This document shows, one piece after another, positions 5,679 through 7,178 of a stretch of 7,178 nucleotides of DNA (its first letter is position 1; every line of letters starts with the position of its first letter). Below the pieces are notes generated by a model. That model did no database searches. It was not told where the DNA came from and worked only from the letters and a program-made list of their open reading frames with translations. Origin of the DNA: Paracoccaceae bacterium (GTDB lineage Bacteria; Pseudomonadota; Alphaproteobacteria; Rhodobacterales; Rhodobacteraceae); contig SKWJ01000456.1 in assembly GCA_007128995.1 (NCBI GenBank), forward strand, positions 1-7,178, in the 5' to 3' direction. Position numbers and translations under genes: made by a program.

Positions 5679-7178
5679 AGCGGCAAACCGACGACCAGCC
5701 GCGTGCCCAATGGCGGGCTGTCGGCATCTGCATCCATGACGCGAATATTCTCTGCCCAGATCACACCCTGATGTGCCTCTATGATCTGTTTGGCAATCGC
5801 AAGACCAAGTCCGGAATGCGTTCCGAATTGATCTTCCGGGCGCTGAGAGTAGAATCGCTTGAAAACCCCCTTCAGCGCAGAATCGGGAATACCCGGCCCC
5901 GTATCTTCCACCACGACCAAGGCGCGGCCTTGGCGTTCTTGCACCCAGACGCGTACAGCATCGCCAGAGCCGCAGAACGAAATGGCATTCGTGATCAGAT
6001 TGACAAACACCTGTGCCACCCTTTCTTGCAGCCCCGTCATCCGGATGGGATCTTCCGGCAGGAATTTAATGAAGTCCACCCCCTTGAGGCGCGCTTGCTG
6101 CGCCAGATGCTCGCAAAGTGTGTCGAGCAGACCCACGAGGTCGAACTCTTCCCGATCATGCATGACAAGTTCAGCATCCAGACGCGAGGCATTGGCCGTA
6201 TCCGATACAATCCGATCGAGGCGACGGACATCCAGTTCGATGACATCCAGAAGGCGGTTGAAATGCACTTCAGATCTGGCCGCGCGCAGGCCGCCTGCAG
6301 CCGCGTGCAGAGAGGCCAGCGGATTCTTGATCTCATGCGCAACATCTGCAGCAAAGCGCTCATGGGCTTCGACACGGTCATACAGAGCATTCACAAGGCC
6401 GCGCATTGTGCGCGAGACATCTCCAATCTCGTCAGGGCGTTGAGATAGATCAGGGATGTGAACGCGGACTTGGATGGCAGCCTTGTCGGGTCCGGCACTC
6501 ATGCCAAGATCGGCCGCCAGCGCCAGATCCTGCAATGGTCTGGTGATGGTTCGTGCCAGCGCAATGCTCAAACCGATCAACAAGAGCGTTGCGAAAAGCA
6601 TGCCCCGTAGCACCTTTGCCCAGTCGGATGCGATGATTCCGGTAGTGCTATCGTCACGATACAGCACGACAAGCGTCGCAGCTTGGTGCGCAGGGAATAC
6701 CATATGCGCCTGTGCTACAAGCAGAAGCTCGCACTCGGCGATCCAGACCGTTGATGTGTGCCCTGCCCCATCTGAATCTTGCCGGCTGACATGGCGCACG
6801 ATCTCAGCAAGACTGTGGCCCGTCGGAGGATCTGACAGGAAAGCAAGATGCCCTGACGCCGGAAACAGAGCGCGGAGTACCGAGAAGGGGTGATATAGAC
6901 GTGTATCAACAGCATCTGTCCGTGCAATGATCTGGCCTTCCGCACCCAGAAGGAACAGATCCAGCTGCGGCATGCCCTTGGCTTGGTGAACCAAACGCGC
7001 GCGTGCCTGCTGCAGGGTTTCTGATTCAACGATGTCTTGCGCGAGGATCTGGGCCGCAATCTCTAGCGGGCGCAACTGCTGGGCAAGCCGTGCCGTCTGT
7101 TGAAGACTGGTGTGCAGCACAACGCCACCCATCAGCAACAGCGCGGACAGATTACAGAGAATCAATCTGCGGCAAAGC
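5675..7178 (-). CDS. chvG: ChvG-type sensor histidine kinase (5' end outside the window)
   Basis: At least 500 codons with no stop up to the right edge; the true start is beyond 7178, so the TTG at 7165 should not be taken as a start. Numbering from that codon: first membrane segment about 2-18, periplasmic sensor region about 19-186, second membrane segment about 187-207, HAMP about 206-265. The HisKA H-box FAADVAHEIKNPL has His277, the N-box NLITNA is at 389-394, G1 is DTGPGIP (421-427), an F-box-like FKRFYS is at 435-440, and G2 is GLGLAIA (452-458). ChvG/ExoS kinases respond to envelope or acid stress and phosphorylate ChvI, whose gene is expected just upstream. The gene is first of the visible operon and overlaps hprK by 4 nt. 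The sensor region is weakly conserved, so the ChvG name rests mainly on the hprK linkage. Confidence 0.9.
   Translation of the reverse strand, partial: LCRRLILCNLSALLLMGGVVLHTSLQQTARLAQQLRPLEIAAQILAQDIVESETLQQARARLVHQAKGMPQLDLFLLGAEGQIIARTDAVDTRLYHPFSVLRALFPASGHLAFLSDPPTGHSLAEIVRHVSRQDSDGAGHTSTVWIAECELLLVAQAHMVFPAHQAATLVVLYRDDSTTGIIASDWAKVLRGMLFATLLLIGLSIALARTITRPLQDLALAADLGMSAGPDKAAIQVRVHIPDLSQRPDEIGDVSRTMRGLVNALYDRVEAHERFAADVAHEIKNPLASLHAAAGGLRAARSEVHFNRLLDVIELDVRRLDRIVSDTANASRLDAELVMHDREEFDLVGLLDTLCEHLAQQARLKGVDFIKFLPEDPIRMTGLQERVAQVFVNLITNAISFCGSGDAVRVWVQERQGRALVVVEDTGPGIPDSALKGVFKRFYSQRPEDQFGTHSGLGLAIAKQIIEAHQGVIWAENIRVMDADADSPPLGTRLVVGLPL

Noticed and set aside
5654..6448. 264-codon open frame on the plus strand
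   Set aside because: It lies opposite chvG and hprK, which have clear kinase and HprK motifs; its translation shows no family and is a by-product of codon bias.
7163..7165. TTG as the start of the sensor kinase
   Set aside because: The frame stays open to the edge (codons for Leu, Cys, Arg, Arg precede it) and the first membrane segment is still incomplete, so the gene begins outside the window.

Overview
The window looks like a chromosomal segment of an alphaproteobacterium, most likely Rhodobacterales (Roseobacter/Paracoccaceae type). The grounds are the divergent mutY | DUF721-DsbA pair, the order chvG-hprK-rapZ-EIIA(Man)-HPr, the short HprK without an N-terminal domain, moderately high GC, and protein sequences that read like that order. 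This is recognition by eye, not a database search. No tRNA, rRNA, CRISPR, transposase or phage gene is visible.

Layout. (1) 1-311, minus: 5' part of mutY (base-excision repair), cut by the window edge. (2) 312-413: divergent intergenic region with a perfect 6+6 bp inverted repeat. (3) 414-2727, plus: a tight three-gene run of a DUF721 (DciA-like) protein, a membrane-anchored DsbA-family thioredoxin-fold protein (4-nt overlap) and a CaiB/BaiF CoA-transferase (5-nt gap). (4) 2761-2788: strong hairpin terminator, apparently bidirectional, between convergent genes. (5) 2812-3441, minus: small outer-membrane beta-barrel protein. (6) 3442-3612: structured leader upstream of that gene. (7) 3613-7178, minus: sensor kinase ChvG (5' end outside the window), HprK, RapZ, mannose-type EIIA and HPr. 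These genes overlap or lie within 27 nt of each other and are read from right to left.

How the genes fit together. The right-hand operon is the alphaproteobacterial regulatory PTS joined to an envelope-stress type two-component kinase. HprK would phosphorylate HPr on Ser46, EI (not in the window) would phosphorylate His15, and HPr would pass phosphate to His9 of EIIA(Man). No sugar-transporting EIIB/C/D is present, so the PTS branch here is probably regulatory. RapZ is an RNA-binding adapter/P-loop protein. ChvG would pair with ChvI, expected just outside the right edge.

The most unusual stretch is the leader of the barrel gene (3442-3561, minus strand). A 9-bp GC-rich hairpin shows the octamer CTTCCTTT in its loop. 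This is one base different from the 16S rRNA anti-Shine-Dalgarno tail and perfectly complementary to the gene's own ribosome-binding site. A second AAGGAAG copy just after the hairpin fronts a possible 29-codon leader ORF that overlaps the barrel gene's start. A second, 16-bp stem lies inside that ORF. Together these look like a candidate translational control device, but this is inference from sequence alone.
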